Shown: positions 1-7,130, counted from the first letter of the stretch. The stretch: DNA of 21,962 bases from Archaeoglobaceae archaeon (GCA_027066965.1 JAMOMT010000186.1:1-21962); one strand, 5' to 3'. The notes: generated from the letters alone by a model not told the origin. Translations and numbers: made by a program.

Positions 1-1
1 G

Positions 2-82
2 AGGCTCATAGATTCTCCACACCTGCCAGAGGGCGAGGCTTTGTTCAGGATAACAGAAAAAGGTATAACGGACAAAAAGTAA
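2..82 (+). CDS. C-terminal end of a possible winged-helix regulator (partial)
   Basis: The window opens inside an open frame that ends with TAA at 80-82. The 26 visible residues finish with FRITEKGITDKK. An R/LTEKG turn is typical of the wing and last helix of archaeal winged-helix transcription regulators, so that is the suggested family. Only the tail is visible, so neither length nor DNA-binding helix can be checked. About 200 AT-rich bases with a short palindrome (CTTATATAAG near 106-115) separate it from the next gene, which has its own promoter. The identification rests on one short motif. Confidence 0.45.
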   Translation, partial: RLIDSPHLPEGEALFRITEKGITDKK

Positions 83-260
83 TATTTTTTATTTTTATCT
101 TGCACTTATATAAGATACCAAAAAAATAATATCAAAATCTACTCTAAAAATTCCTACTCCAGACTTCCAGTAGCAAGTCCTTACTCCATCCGACAAATAA
201 CCAGCTGAGAATACCTGTCACAGACCAGCTCTTCTGAGGAAAAAATCCGTGCAAAAAAGG

Positions 261-268
261 TTTATAAA
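261..268 (+). promoter_or_regulatory. TATA box of the KaiC-Roadblock-FIST operon
   Basis: TTTATAAA preceded by a purine-rich stretch (possible BRE). Its centre is about 28 bases before the ATG at 293 and only about 19 before the ATG at 284. An archaeal transcript should start near 290-293, which puts the 284 ATG outside the mRNA and suggests a leaderless message starting at or just before 293. Confidence 0.6.
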
Positions 269-292
269 ACACCTTACAACAACATGATAACA

Positions 293-1174
293 ATGAGCGG
301 TAGGGCAAGAATAGAAACGGGCATCTTCGGGCTCGACACACTGCTTGGCTCAGGATTCTGGTCAAATTCCGTGAATATAATCCTTGGATCGGCTGGAACG
401 GGTAAAACTGTTTTCGCCCTCCAGTACATACTGAAAGGTCTTGAAAACGGTGAAAAATGTATTTTCGTGTCATTTGACATGGACACAAAAGATATAGTTG
501 AAACTGCACTCTCATTTGGATGGGATATTTCAGAATACACAGAAACAAAGCAACTTGTTATAAAAAAATTTTTTGCTGAAGATGTTTCTTACATAAATAA
601 CGACTTACTCAACTTCATAATAAGGGAATCGAAAACCGAAGTAGGCGTGAGAATAGTCATCGACTCATTCACACCCCTAATTTCATCACTCGACTACGAA
701 ATGAGGTACGACGTGAACTTCTTTTTTAACCAGCTTAAGTCTCTCGGAACCAGCGTAGTGACGCTCGAGGAACCGCTTAACGGGGACATAAGTCGACCGT
801 CTGTTGAGATACCCCTGTTTCTCGGAGACTCAGTGATACACTTAAAGAACATAGGATACGGAGAAGCTTTCAACAGAACCCTGAGAATAATAAAACACAG
901 AAGCTCTTGGCACGCCGAAGGTGTTTTTCCCTACAGAATCCTAAGGGGTCTCGGGATTTTCGTGGAAGGCACAGCAATAGTAGAGAGGATGAAGAGAAAG
1001 ATAGACCTCGAATCCGTTCTCAGAGAGATCGGATACACCCCAGACAATGTTCCTTGCTGTGCACTGGAAAAGCTGAAAATTTTTGCCGAAGAGTGCGTTC
1101 AGTGTAGCGACGACGACGTCAGAAACATCGTGAAGATGGTGGTCGAATGCTACTCGAAATATCGGAGATCCTGA
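293..1174 (+). CDS. KaiC/RAD55-like RecA-fold ATPase, single domain
   Basis: Single-domain KaiC-family P-loop protein of about 293 aa. Seen in the sequence: an N-terminal GIFGLDTLLGSGF motif, Walker A GSAGTGKT (about residues 32-39 from this start), a Walker B strand RIVIDSF (Asp near 124), and the KaiC-type stretch RTLRIIKHRSSWHAEGVFPYRI. About 70 residues with two CC/C pairs (VPCCALEK, EECVQCS) follow the core. The paired catalytic glutamates that normally follow the second strand (F-E-E) read F-D-M here, so ATP hydrolysis may be weak and nucleotide binding could act as a switch (inference). Family members usually act in signalling or as assembly ATPases rather than in recombination. It is the first gene of an operon and its 3' end overlaps the Roadblock-like gene by 28 bases. 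I chose the ATG at 293 over 284 because of the TATA position. Confidence 0.85.
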   Translation: MSGRARIETGIFGLDTLLGSGFWSNSVNIILGSAGTGKTVFALQYILKGLENGEKCIFVSFDMDTKDIVETALSFGWDISEYTETKQLVIKKFFAEDVSYINNDLLNFIIRESKTEVGVRIVIDSFTPLISSLDYEMRYDVNFFFNQLKSLGTSVVTLEEPLNGDISRPSVEIPLFLGDSVIHLKNIGYGEAFNRTLRIIKHRSSWHAEGVFPYRILRGLGIFVEGTAIVERMKRKIDLESVLREIGYTPDNVPCCALEKLKIFAEECVQCSDDDVRNIVKMVVECYSKYRRS

Positions 1175-1512
1175 GCCCATTTGCCGAAGACCCGGCAGTT
1201 AAGGTAACAGCCCTGTACAGAATAGACGGCACTCCCATCTTTGCCAAGGTAAACGAGAGGAGCGGAAGAATTCTCAATCTGCTCTACTGGCTGGAAAGCC
1301 AGATAAAGAACTCTCTCTACTATATATTTACAAAGCAGTTAAACGAAGTTTCCTTCACTTACTGCGACACTGAAATAAGAATGTTTGCCGTTTCCAAAAC
1401 ACTCGTGCTAGTTCTCGTTGTTGAAGCCGAGGAATTTACGAGTCGCTACAAGTTCGATATGGATGCGGAGAACGTTATCAAGATGCTCGGAGAGCTGGTT
1501 GAATGTCGTTAA
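1147..1512 (+). CDS. Roadblock/LC7-like small protein
   Basis: A 121-aa protein. The pattern V-x-ALYRIDGTPIFAKV followed by a long helix and paired strands (EVSFTYCDTEIRMFAV, TLVLVLVVEAE) fits the Roadblock/LC7 (MglB-like) fold, whose members regulate small GTPases or form dimeric scaffolds in prokaryotic signalling. The match is by secondary-structure pattern and the IDGTPI turn, not a strong motif. The start lies inside the KaiC-like gene with GGTGGT 4-9 bases before it, and the gene overlaps the FIST gene by 10 bases (ATG inside its last codons). Such tight coupling argues for products made in fixed ratio that work together (inference). No GTPase gene is visible nearby, so the KaiC-like ATPase could be its NTPase partner. 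Confidence 0.65.
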   Translation: MLLEISEILSPFAEDPAVKVTALYRIDGTPIFAKVNERSGRILNLLYWLESQIKNSLYYIFTKQLNEVSFTYCDTEIRMFAVSKTLVLVLVVEAEEFTSRYKFDMDAENVIKMLGELVECR

Positions 1513-2813
1513 AGGTCATAGCATCTCCAAACCTCGGCCGAAAACTCGTTGAAGATCTGAAAGGAGAGCTTGAAGAGAGATTTGATGCGAATGTTATACT
1601 GCTGTTTCTGACGAACTCTGCAAAAAACGATAGCAAAAGAGTGGTAAACCTGCTGAAGGAGAAGTTTCCAGAGGCAAAGATGGCAGGATGCACGGTAGAA
1701 GCTTACATGACGAGAGAGGCTGTCTGGTCGAGAGGTGTTGCTTTACTCCTGATAGATTCCAGCAAAGTGGAAATAGCCCATACATCCGGTAAAAACACGG
1801 AAAACGTCTTTTCAAGGTTAAACAAAACAGTAAAAGCCAGAAAAAAGGTTGTGATGTTTCCGCTTGTTTACATACCAAACAGAATTAACGTCGCCAAACT
1901 TTTAACTCTGGACAGATTCTACTACAGAAAGTTCAGAAAAGCCAACAGCGTTGAGGAGAAAAAAGAGATATTGCGAGAATACTCCAGAGTTCTCGAATCA
2001 AAGTCGATTTACCCCGCAAACGTGGCTTTAAGGCAGCTGGAAGGAGAAGTTGCAGGGGTAAATCTAATGCCTCTATCCGGTGGATTCAGAACTCCATCTC
2101 TCTTCGTAAACTTCAAGGAGTGTCACAGGTGCTGCATATGTCTCGGTATTAGGGGTAACGTGAGAATCCACTACCACGACGTATTTCCGGAGAGGGGCAA
2201 AAGTTACGAAGAGACGGCTGAGATCCTTAAAGAGTACTTCGGAAAAGCTGAATTCGTTGAAACAGTGTCTGGTAGAATCGCAATAGGCGAAGTAAACGGA
2301 AAAACGGTCGTTGAATTTCTCAAGGAAAGGATACACACCAGAGACGTTGAAGAGAACGACTTAGAAAAAGGCAGCGTTCCTATGGTATCACCTTACGGTC
2401 TGACGTTCGTAAGCAAGGAAACGTACGGGTGTTCGATGCTTGGCCTGCAAAGTTATCCTGTAAACATATATCCATCTATCTTCAATCTTGAGAACTTTTA
2501 CGAGAAGGCAATTTACACAAGTGAAATTTTCAGAGGTGGAATTTCAAATTTCTACAATCTTTTTGATAGAATAAATATGGATAAATTTATTTTTTTTGCT
2601 TTAGACTCAAATATAATTCCCATGTTCTCAAAGAAAATACATTTGATTAGAGCACATATAAACAGCTTAACAGATGAAGATTATTTAGGCATATTTACCT
2701 CGTTCCCATCATATAAATCAACCAATATTAAAAGAAAATATTTAACTGAAATAGAAAGGGGACTGTGCTTCAACGGCACGGGCACATCTTTCATGGTAGA
2801 GGTGCCAGATTAA
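1503..2813 (+). CDS. FIST-domain sensory protein
   Basis: A 436-aa soluble protein. The N-terminal part resembles FIST_N: after a beta strand and the FPEAKMAGCTVEAYMT segment (around 53-70) comes GVALLLIDSSKVEIA. The C-terminal part ends like FIST_C, with GIFTSF near 400 and FNGTGTSFMVEV at the very end, corresponding to the family's G-F-Y-T-x-G-E and F-H-N-G-T motifs; the usual Gly-Glu is not kept. FIST domains are predicted to bind small ligands such as amino acids, usually upstream of signalling modules. A cysteine cluster (ECHRCCICLG, near 206-215) could bind metal or sense redox (inference). It is the third gene of the operon, coupled to the Roadblock-like gene, and overlaps the convergent UbiA gene by 23 bases. 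From about 2540 to 2760 the gene becomes very AT-rich, although the protein still matches the family end. Confidence 0.72.
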   Translation: MSLKVIASPNLGRKLVEDLKGELEERFDANVILLFLTNSAKNDSKRVVNLLKEKFPEAKMAGCTVEAYMTREAVWSRGVALLLIDSSKVEIAHTSGKNTENVFSRLNKTVKARKKVVMFPLVYIPNRINVAKLLTLDRFYYRKFRKANSVEEKKEILREYSRVLESKSIYPANVALRQLEGEVAGVNLMPLSGGFRTPSLFVNFKECHRCCICLGIRGNVRIHYHDVFPERGKSYEETAEILKEYFGKAEFVETVSGRIAIGEVNGKTVVEFLKERIHTRDVEENDLEKGSVPMVSPYGLTFVSKETYGCSMLGLQSYPVNIYPSIFNLENFYEKAIYTSEIFRGGISNFYNLFDRINMDKFIFFALDSNIIPMFSKKIHLIRAHINSLTDEDYLGIFTSFPSYKSTNIKRKYLTEIERGLCFNGTGTSFMVEVPD

Positions 2814-3663
2814 CTGCAGCCAGAAAAACGAGAGAAAGCAGGTTGGACAGAACCATAATTTTCAGAGGTTTCAGCAGTTTTCCGGACACAATCCAGTCCT
2901 CTTTCGCGTATCTGTAATTGGAGTACAGTAGGGCGACAGAGAATGCGAGAGCTATCATAGACCTTTCTGGAATTACTCCAAGTATTGAAAAGAGAGCTAA
3001 CAAAAAATAGTAACACCAAAGCAATGCAACAGATACCTTCAGCAAAGCAGAAGGGGAAAAAACGACGGCGAGAGTTCTCAACCCTGCTTTTTCGTCGCTA
3101 CTTGCATCCTTTATGTCCTTCAGAAAAGTGCCGGACAGAGCAAAAGGAGTCATGAAAAGTGCGACTGCAAAAGCCCTGCTGTTTATCGAAGAGTATATCG
3201 TCCAGACGGTAAGTGTGTAGAGTGGTACGGAAACTACATACGTAAAAACTTCCGTTAGGTAGTAGTTTTTCAATCTTCTCTTACCGAGAGCGCTCCTGTC
3301 TGAATAGGCTAAAGTCAGAATAGAAACTACGAAAAACGCAGCTAATGCGAATTTTCTATCACGAGAAAACAAGTAAAGAATAAAAAACGATAGAGCGTAA
3401 AGCAAAAAACTGAGAATAATAGCAACGACTCTCGTTTCGGGATGTTCTATCAGGACGTTGACTTTGCCCGCAAGCCTGTCCTCCTCCACGTCATTTAGAT
3501 GGTTCCACAAGTTTATACCTGCCTGAGATGTAAAGTTAAAAGCGATGGCCACCAAGAGACCGAAAATGTCCCTGTTTCCGGAGAGTGAAAACAGCAGAAA
3601 CGCCAGAACCGGAAGAGGATAGACTATCGATGGAGGAGTGGCGGAAAGCTTTACAAGCTCCAC
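2791..3663 (-). CDS. UbiA-family prenyltransferase
   Basis: Integral membrane protein of about 290 aa with eight or so hydrophobic segments. Both Asp-rich motifs of the UbiA superfamily are visible: N-HLN-D-VEE-D in loop 1 (NHLNDVEEDRLAGK) and DIKDASSD in the second loop. They bind the Mg-diphosphate of the isoprenoid donor. The family attaches prenyl chains to aromatic rings or glycerol phosphates (menaquinone, heme O, archaeal ether lipids); the acceptor cannot be told from sequence. I chose GTG at 3663 (protein begins MELVKLSATPP) because a longer frame from TTG 3696 would run through the TATA-like box TTTATAT (3681-3687) and a hairpin. The gene converges on the FIST gene, with a 23-base overlap. 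Confidence 0.82.
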   Translation of the reverse strand: MELVKLSATPPSIVYPLPVLAFLLFSLSGNRDIFGLLVAIAFNFTSQAGINLWNHLNDVEEDRLAGKVNVLIEHPETRVVAIILSFLLYALSFFILYLFSRDRKFALAAFFVVSILTLAYSDRSALGKRRLKNYYLTEVFTYVVSVPLYTLTVWTIYSSINSRAFAVALFMTPFALSGTFLKDIKDASSDEKAGLRTLAVVFSPSALLKVSVALLWCYYFLLALFSILGVIPERSMIALAFSVALLYSNYRYAKEDWIVSGKLLKPLKIMVLSNLLSLVFLAAVNLAPLP

Positions 3664-3689
3664 TAAAATTTTAATAAAACATATAAAAC

Positions 3690-3705
3690 GGGTCAAAAAA
3701 GACCC
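3690..3705. repeat. Perfect hairpin GGGTC-A6-GACCC between the small ORF and ubiA-like gene
   Basis: A 5-bp perfect inverted repeat with a 6-base A (or T, on the minus strand) loop. It begins directly after the stop of the 25-aa ORF and ends next to the TATA-like box of the prenyltransferase gene. It could be a weak terminator for the small ORF or an operator. On the minus strand the loop is T6. Confidence 0.5.
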
Positions 3706-3783
3706 TCAGCAACCAATAAACAGCTTAACGCCCTTGAAGACCTTCTCAGCCTCTTCCTTCATTCTCCTCTCATCCTTCCTCAT
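3706..3783 (-). CDS. 25-aa basic/acidic helical small protein, unknown
   Basis: Too short for routine calling, but with strong start signals. ATG at 3783 is preceded at 5 bases by GGAGGTGA (3789-3796, minus strand), a full Shine-Dalgarno in a window where most genes have weak ones. A TATA-like AATATAAAA lies about 50-60 bases before the ATG. The product starts MRKDERRMKEEAEKVF and ends FIGC: a charged, probably helical peptide with a C-terminal Cys. It precedes the UbiA-type gene on the same strand, so it may be a leader peptide or a small partner of that membrane enzyme (inference). I do not recognise the family. Confidence 0.5.
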   Translation of the reverse strand: MRKDERRMKEEAEKVFKGVKLFIGC

Positions 3784-3963
3784 TTTCTTCACCTCCAATC
3801 CACCTGCAACTTATCAATTATTAAAATTGACGAATTTTATATTAATAAGTGTTATAATAATTATGTAGCAGAATTAATAAAATCTATTAAATATAATTTA
3901 AAAATTAACAACCACTTAGCGTTTTCCGGAAAAATATTGCATGGTGTAAAACTAGAACTCGAT

Positions 3964-4000
3964 GAATTCTGCAAATCGACGTAATCGTAAACCAGAATTC
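3964..4000. repeat. 8-bp perfect inverted repeat, 21-base spacer
   Basis: GAATTCTG (3964-3971) and CAGAATTC (3993-4000) are reverse complements. The spacer is not AT-rich, unlike its surroundings. It could be a paired operator or the stem of a small structured RNA; nothing decides between them. Confidence 0.4.
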
Positions 4001-4106
4001 TGAGTGTCATCACCATGAGCATTCCGAATACTAAATATATACCTTTCTATTCATTTCCGAATTTGATGATCCATCACTACAACAAGAAGCATCATCGAAC
4101 GGTAAC

Positions 4107-4114
4107 GATTTAAG
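4107..4114 (+). promoter_or_regulatory. TATA-like box of the DUF502 gene
   Basis: GATTTAAG, centred about 25 bases before the ATG at 4136. No Shine-Dalgarno precedes that ATG, so a leaderless transcript is likely. Confidence 0.4.
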
Positions 4115-4135
4115 CGCCCTGGTCAAGCAAAAAGC

Positions 4136-4726
4136 ATGTCAAAACTGATGGAAATAAGAAACACATTTCTCACAGGCTTAATAATACTGATTCCTCTCGC
4201 TACAACAGCATACATCGTTTACTGGACATTCACGACCCTCGACAACTTTCTAAGACCTGAAATAAGCAGAATTTTCGGTTTTTACATTCCTGGAATGAGT
4301 CTGCTAACGCTTGCAGCAATGATCTTTTTGCTGGGTGTTTTCGGAAGAATGACCGTCGGAAAAAAGCTGATTGATTTCGTGGAAAGCAAGCTGATGAAGG
4401 TTCCTGTGTTAAGAACAGTTTACTCGGCAACCAAGGAGGCAAGTAAAGCTATACTCGTTTCAGAGGCGGAGAGGATAAAGGGGGTAGTGCTCGTGGAATA
4501 TCCGAGAAAGGGAGTCTATGCGATAGGCTTTACGACTGGAGGTGAGATACCAAACGCAAGCGAGAAAACCGGAAAGAGATTGCTGAATGTGTTCATACCT
4601 ACCTCGCCCAACCCAACGTCCGGCCTTGTCGTTCTCGTACCGGAAGAGGAAGTAATATACCTCGACATGAGCGTGGAGGATGCGTTGAGAGTTGTCATCT
4701 CAGGAGGTTTTACGAAGGTACAATGA
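4136..4726 (+). CDS. DUF502-family membrane protein
   Basis: A 196-aa protein of the DUF502 family, found in bacteria and archaea with no settled biochemical role. Two N-terminal membrane segments are visible (about 12-32 and 52-70), the first beginning in the typical FLTGLIILIPLATTAYIVYW manner. IPGMSLL precedes the second, and VPVLRTVYSATKEASKAI follows it. The soluble C-terminal domain keeps the family's FIPTSPNPTSGLVVLVP loop. Length matches the family. It is a single gene; a 12-base perfect palindrome, AACTTATAAGTT (4736-4747), lies just after the stop and may help end transcription. Confidence 0.85.
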   Translation: MSKLMEIRNTFLTGLIILIPLATTAYIVYWTFTTLDNFLRPEISRIFGFYIPGMSLLTLAAMIFLLGVFGRMTVGKKLIDFVESKLMKVPVLRTVYSATKEASKAILVSEAERIKGVVLVEYPRKGVYAIGFTTGGEIPNASEKTGKRLLNVFIPTSPNPTSGLVVLVPEEEVIYLDMSVEDALRVVISGGFTKVQ

Positions 4727-4765
4727 TTAACTTATAACTTATAAGTTTTAAATTTACTATCATCA

Positions 4766-6100
4766 TTAATTTAATTTATAATTTTTAGGTCGATTTGAGA
4801 GATTCGAGAGAAGTAGCTTCAAAACGAGCGCAAGCAGCAGAGAAGCAACGGGCAAAACAGGTGATATTGGTATTTTACGGGAGTTCATCAGCTCTGCAAT
4901 CGTTTGATACGTTCTAAACTCAGGAGCTTTTGCATCGTAAAGTCTGTACCTTCCCCATGCCAATTTCTTGGGATGAGTCCCTGTCCCCAAACCGTGAACA
5001 GGGTAAGCCACTGCAGAGTTCACACTCAGTCTGAGTGAGAGGTCGTGCAAGATTTTCAAGAAGTGTCTCTGTTCCTCAGACGTAAGCTTTTGGCTGAAGA
5101 TGGCCAGTGGAAGATCGTCCCTGTTCGCGAAATCGAGCATTATTAGTAGCCACGTTTTTTGTCGCTTACTAAGAATTTTGCTCTCAACTCGTCTCCACTT
5201 TTCCTCATCAAGCTTCAATTTCAGAACTTCCTCCGAAGTAGGAGAGGCCGTTACAAAGTCAACTTCGGGCACTTTCCTGTAAGGAAAGTTGAAACACAGG
5301 TTCCACGTTCCTGTTGTCAGACCAAGAGCTCTCGCTCCTTTAACTATTTTCAGGCATCCCTCGTAGAGCTCTCTTACAGCCGGATGGTCAAACGACAGGT
5401 TGAGGTATCTTTTAATCCCCAACGGAAGCTGGAAGAAAGTGTCGTACCACACTGCTTTGACTCCCACCTTTTTAAGAGCCATCGCCTTTCTGATGTAATA
5501 TCTCATGACATCCGAGTTGGAGAAATCAGGGATTGCTCTCTCCTTCGGAAGACCCATCTTTCTGAAGATTTCCTGAGTGTCCTCGATCGTGAACGGCTTT
5601 TTCGTCTTCGGGTTCTTCAGATCCCACTTTCCCAAGTCGAGCAGCCAGTTTTCAAGCTCTTCTCTATCGATTGGTTCGAACGTGAGAGGGTCAAAATTAA
5701 AATCCGCTCTGAAGTTCGTGTATCCCAGAATTGCCGGACAGTAAATTTTCCCCTGCACGGCGTTTACCTGCTTTCTGACACACTCAAGAGAGTAAAACTC
5801 CCTCTCGCACCATTCAACGAAGTTCTCAGATTTTCGCCCAAGACCACAGTTTCTGGCTATTTCGCCAGCCTGCTCAAAGTCGGGAGGCATAGGAAATCCC
5901 ACGACCCAGTGAGCGTACCATATGAACTCCACACCAAGGTCGTTCAGAATGTTCACAGCTCCATTTAATCCTTCAGGCGGACTCTGCAAGTTCCAGTAGT
6001 AAACGCTACGGGAAAGCATAAATCCACCACTTTTCAAGCCGTCAACGCCTGGAATTCCGGCTAATATGCCAGCAAGTTTCATGAAGTCTCTACGCCTCAC
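4766..6100 (-). CDS. Tat-exported protein of unknown function with C-terminal membrane anchor
   Basis: A 444-aa protein starting at GTG. The N-terminus MRRRDFMKLAGILAG carries the twin-arginine motif (R-R-x-F-M-K) before a hydrophobic stretch, so export through the Tat pathway is predicted, often meaning a folded or cofactor-bearing protein. The body has alternating strands and helices with aromatic-rich pieces such as VYYWNLQSP, FIWYAHWVVGF and VKAVWYDTFFQL, which recall TIM-barrel glycoside hydrolases; no catalytic pair can be assigned. Residues about 412-432 form a hydrophobic segment followed by a basic tail (NRPKNYK), so it is probably held on the outer face of the membrane. The GTG start has no SD; it is the start that gives the complete Tat motif. 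I do not recognise the family. Confidence 0.6.
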   Translation of the reverse strand: MRRRDFMKLAGILAGIPGVDGLKSGGFMLSRSVYYWNLQSPPEGLNGAVNILNDLGVEFIWYAHWVVGFPMPPDFEQAGEIARNCGLGRKSENFVEWCEREFYSLECVRKQVNAVQGKIYCPAILGYTNFRADFNFDPLTFEPIDREELENWLLDLGKWDLKNPKTKKPFTIEDTQEIFRKMGLPKERAIPDFSNSDVMRYYIRKAMALKKVGVKAVWYDTFFQLPLGIKRYLNLSFDHPAVRELYEGCLKIVKGARALGLTTGTWNLCFNFPYRKVPEVDFVTASPTSEEVLKLKLDEEKWRRVESKILSKRQKTWLLIMLDFANRDDLPLAIFSQKLTSEEQRHFLKILHDLSLRLSVNSAVAYPVHGLGTGTHPKKLAWGRYRLYDAKAPEFRTYQTIAELMNSRKIPISPVLPVASLLLALVLKLLLSNLSNRPKNYKLN

Positions 6101-6550
6101 ACACTACTATATGGTAACAAGCTACTTAACAGTTTTTTCCTTAAATAATTAAAACAGTAAACGCCAAAAACATCCGTCATTCAGCCAAAACCATGCCAAC
6201 ACACCAAGGCAAAACGATTAAATCCTAATCGGTTTTATGGAAATCAATGGATACTTTCGATCTGCTCATGAGTACTATATTTTAATCAAAGTCGTGAGGT
6301 TATATTCAAAAAGAGTATCCGTAAACGTCGCTTTCTCAGCTCTTTACCTGATTTCTAACGGTGAGGGTTATCCCATCACTATATAACAATTGCAGCTTTT
6401 ATCCAGCCAGTACTCGACAGAAACAGGGGCGCCAGATTCAGATTTATTTACTTCGTAGCCATAGAGCAGTAAGCTCCTGTTTTTACCTCACCCACTATAT
6501 GCCTGAGCCATTGTAATTCGATATAGACCAAAAACATAACTATCTCGCGG
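6101..6550. other. 450-base region without a clear gene; possible coding remnants
   Basis: It separates the divergent Tat-protein and HD-protein genes. TATA-like boxes for each lie near its ends (TTATTTAAGG at 6139-6148 for the minus gene, CGATATAG at 6519-6526 for the plus gene). Two short frames look protein-like: 6237-6386 (+, 49 aa with ATG, containing EYYILIKVVRLYSKR) and 6368-6487 (-, 39 codons without a good start, containing VSVEYWLDKSCNCYIV). Each could be a tiny gene or a relic. Nothing else is seen. Confidence 0.5.
6237..6386 (+). CDS. Possible 49-aa small protein or gene remnant
   Basis: Open frame from ATG 6237 to TAA 6384-6386. The peptide starts MEINGYFRSAHEYYIL and includes VNVAFSALYLISNGEG, an amphipathic composition more like real protein than chance sequence. 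No Shine-Dalgarno is present, and a TATA-like ATTAAAT lies only about 17 bases upstream, closer than expected. It may be the stump of a longer gene. No family recognised. Confidence 0.22.
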   Translation: MEINGYFRSAHEYYILIKVVRLYSKRVSVNVAFSALYLISNGEGYPITI

Positions 6551-7111
6551 ATGTATCAGCCAATTGTGAACGCTGAGGACTTTGAGGGTACAGCGAAGGT
6601 GGCGAGGCTTCTGGTAGAGCTCGGGGCTCTAAAGCTAACTCCCCGCTCCGGCTGGTTCAAAATTGGAATAAAGCTCCCAGAGAGTGTTGCGGAGCACTCC
6701 TTCAGAGCCGCTGTGATAGCTTACGTTCTTGCAAGAATGGACGGCATCGATCCTCTAAAAGCGAGTGCAGTAGCCTTCCTCGCCCTGTTACACGACTCCC
6801 ATGAAGCCAGAACTCTCGACCTCCACAAGGTGGCGAGAAAGTACGTAACAGTTAACGAAGAGGAGGCAAGAAGAGAGCAGCTCGAACCACTGGGTTTGGA
6901 CGAACTAAGAGAGCGGTTAAGAGTTGAAAATGTAGACGACTACATCAAAGATGCAGACAGGCTCGAGCTCATGATTCAGGCGAAAGAGTACTCCCAATTA
7001 ACTGATCTTACGGAGGAGTTCAGAGTTAAAGAAGAAGAAATGAAAACTAAAGCTGGAAAGTTGTTATTCAGAGCCCTCGAAAGCGTCGATTTAAGGTGGT
7101 GGAAGTTTTGA
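6551..7111 (+). CDS. HD-domain phosphohydrolase, YfbR/HDDC2-like
   Basis: A 186-aa HD-superfamily protein. The family pattern is clear: PRSGWFKIGI, then PESVAEHSFRAAVIAYVLA with His49, ALLHDSHEA with His81-Asp82 and Glu85, and KDADRLE with the last metal-binding Asp (134 or 136). This order is that of YfbR/HDDC2-type 5'-deoxynucleotidases, which remove phosphate from dNMPs using a divalent metal; the exact substrate here is inferred. It is followed at one base by the Mut7-C gene, so the two form an operon. A TATA-like box 27 bases upstream suggests a leaderless start. Confidence 0.82.
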   Translation: MYQPIVNAEDFEGTAKVARLLVELGALKLTPRSGWFKIGIKLPESVAEHSFRAAVIAYVLARMDGIDPLKASAVAFLALLHDSHEARTLDLHKVARKYVTVNEEEARREQLEPLGLDELRERLRVENVDDYIKDADRLELMIQAKEYSQLTDLTEEFRVKEEEMKTKAGKLLFRALESVDLRWWKF

Positions 7112-7130
7112 AGTGCACGATATGCAGGAT

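Larger units (their letters stand above)
3784..4135. other. Intergenic region with divergent promoters and an inverted repeat
   Basis: 352 bases, very AT-rich at the left end. It holds the SD and TATA-like box of the minus-strand 25-aa ORF, an 8-bp perfect inverted repeat (3964-3971 and 3993-4000), two near-identical copies of CATT(T)CCGAAT (4020-4029 and 4052-4062), and the TATA-like box of the DUF502 gene. No convincing gene or RNA is seen in the middle part. Confidence 0.6.

Noticed and set aside
3664..3696. TTG start giving the UbiA protein 11 more residues
   Set aside because: The added codons cover the TATA-like box and hairpin; GTG 3663 gives a normal family N-terminus.
4004..4100. 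Possible C/D-box small RNA (several TGATGA-like boxes on either strand)
   Set aside because: No CTGA D box at proper spacing on either strand.
5159..5968. 269-codon plus-strand frame opposite the Tat-exported protein
   Set aside because: No start signals and no recognisable motifs; the minus strand has a complete Tat signal and membrane anchor.
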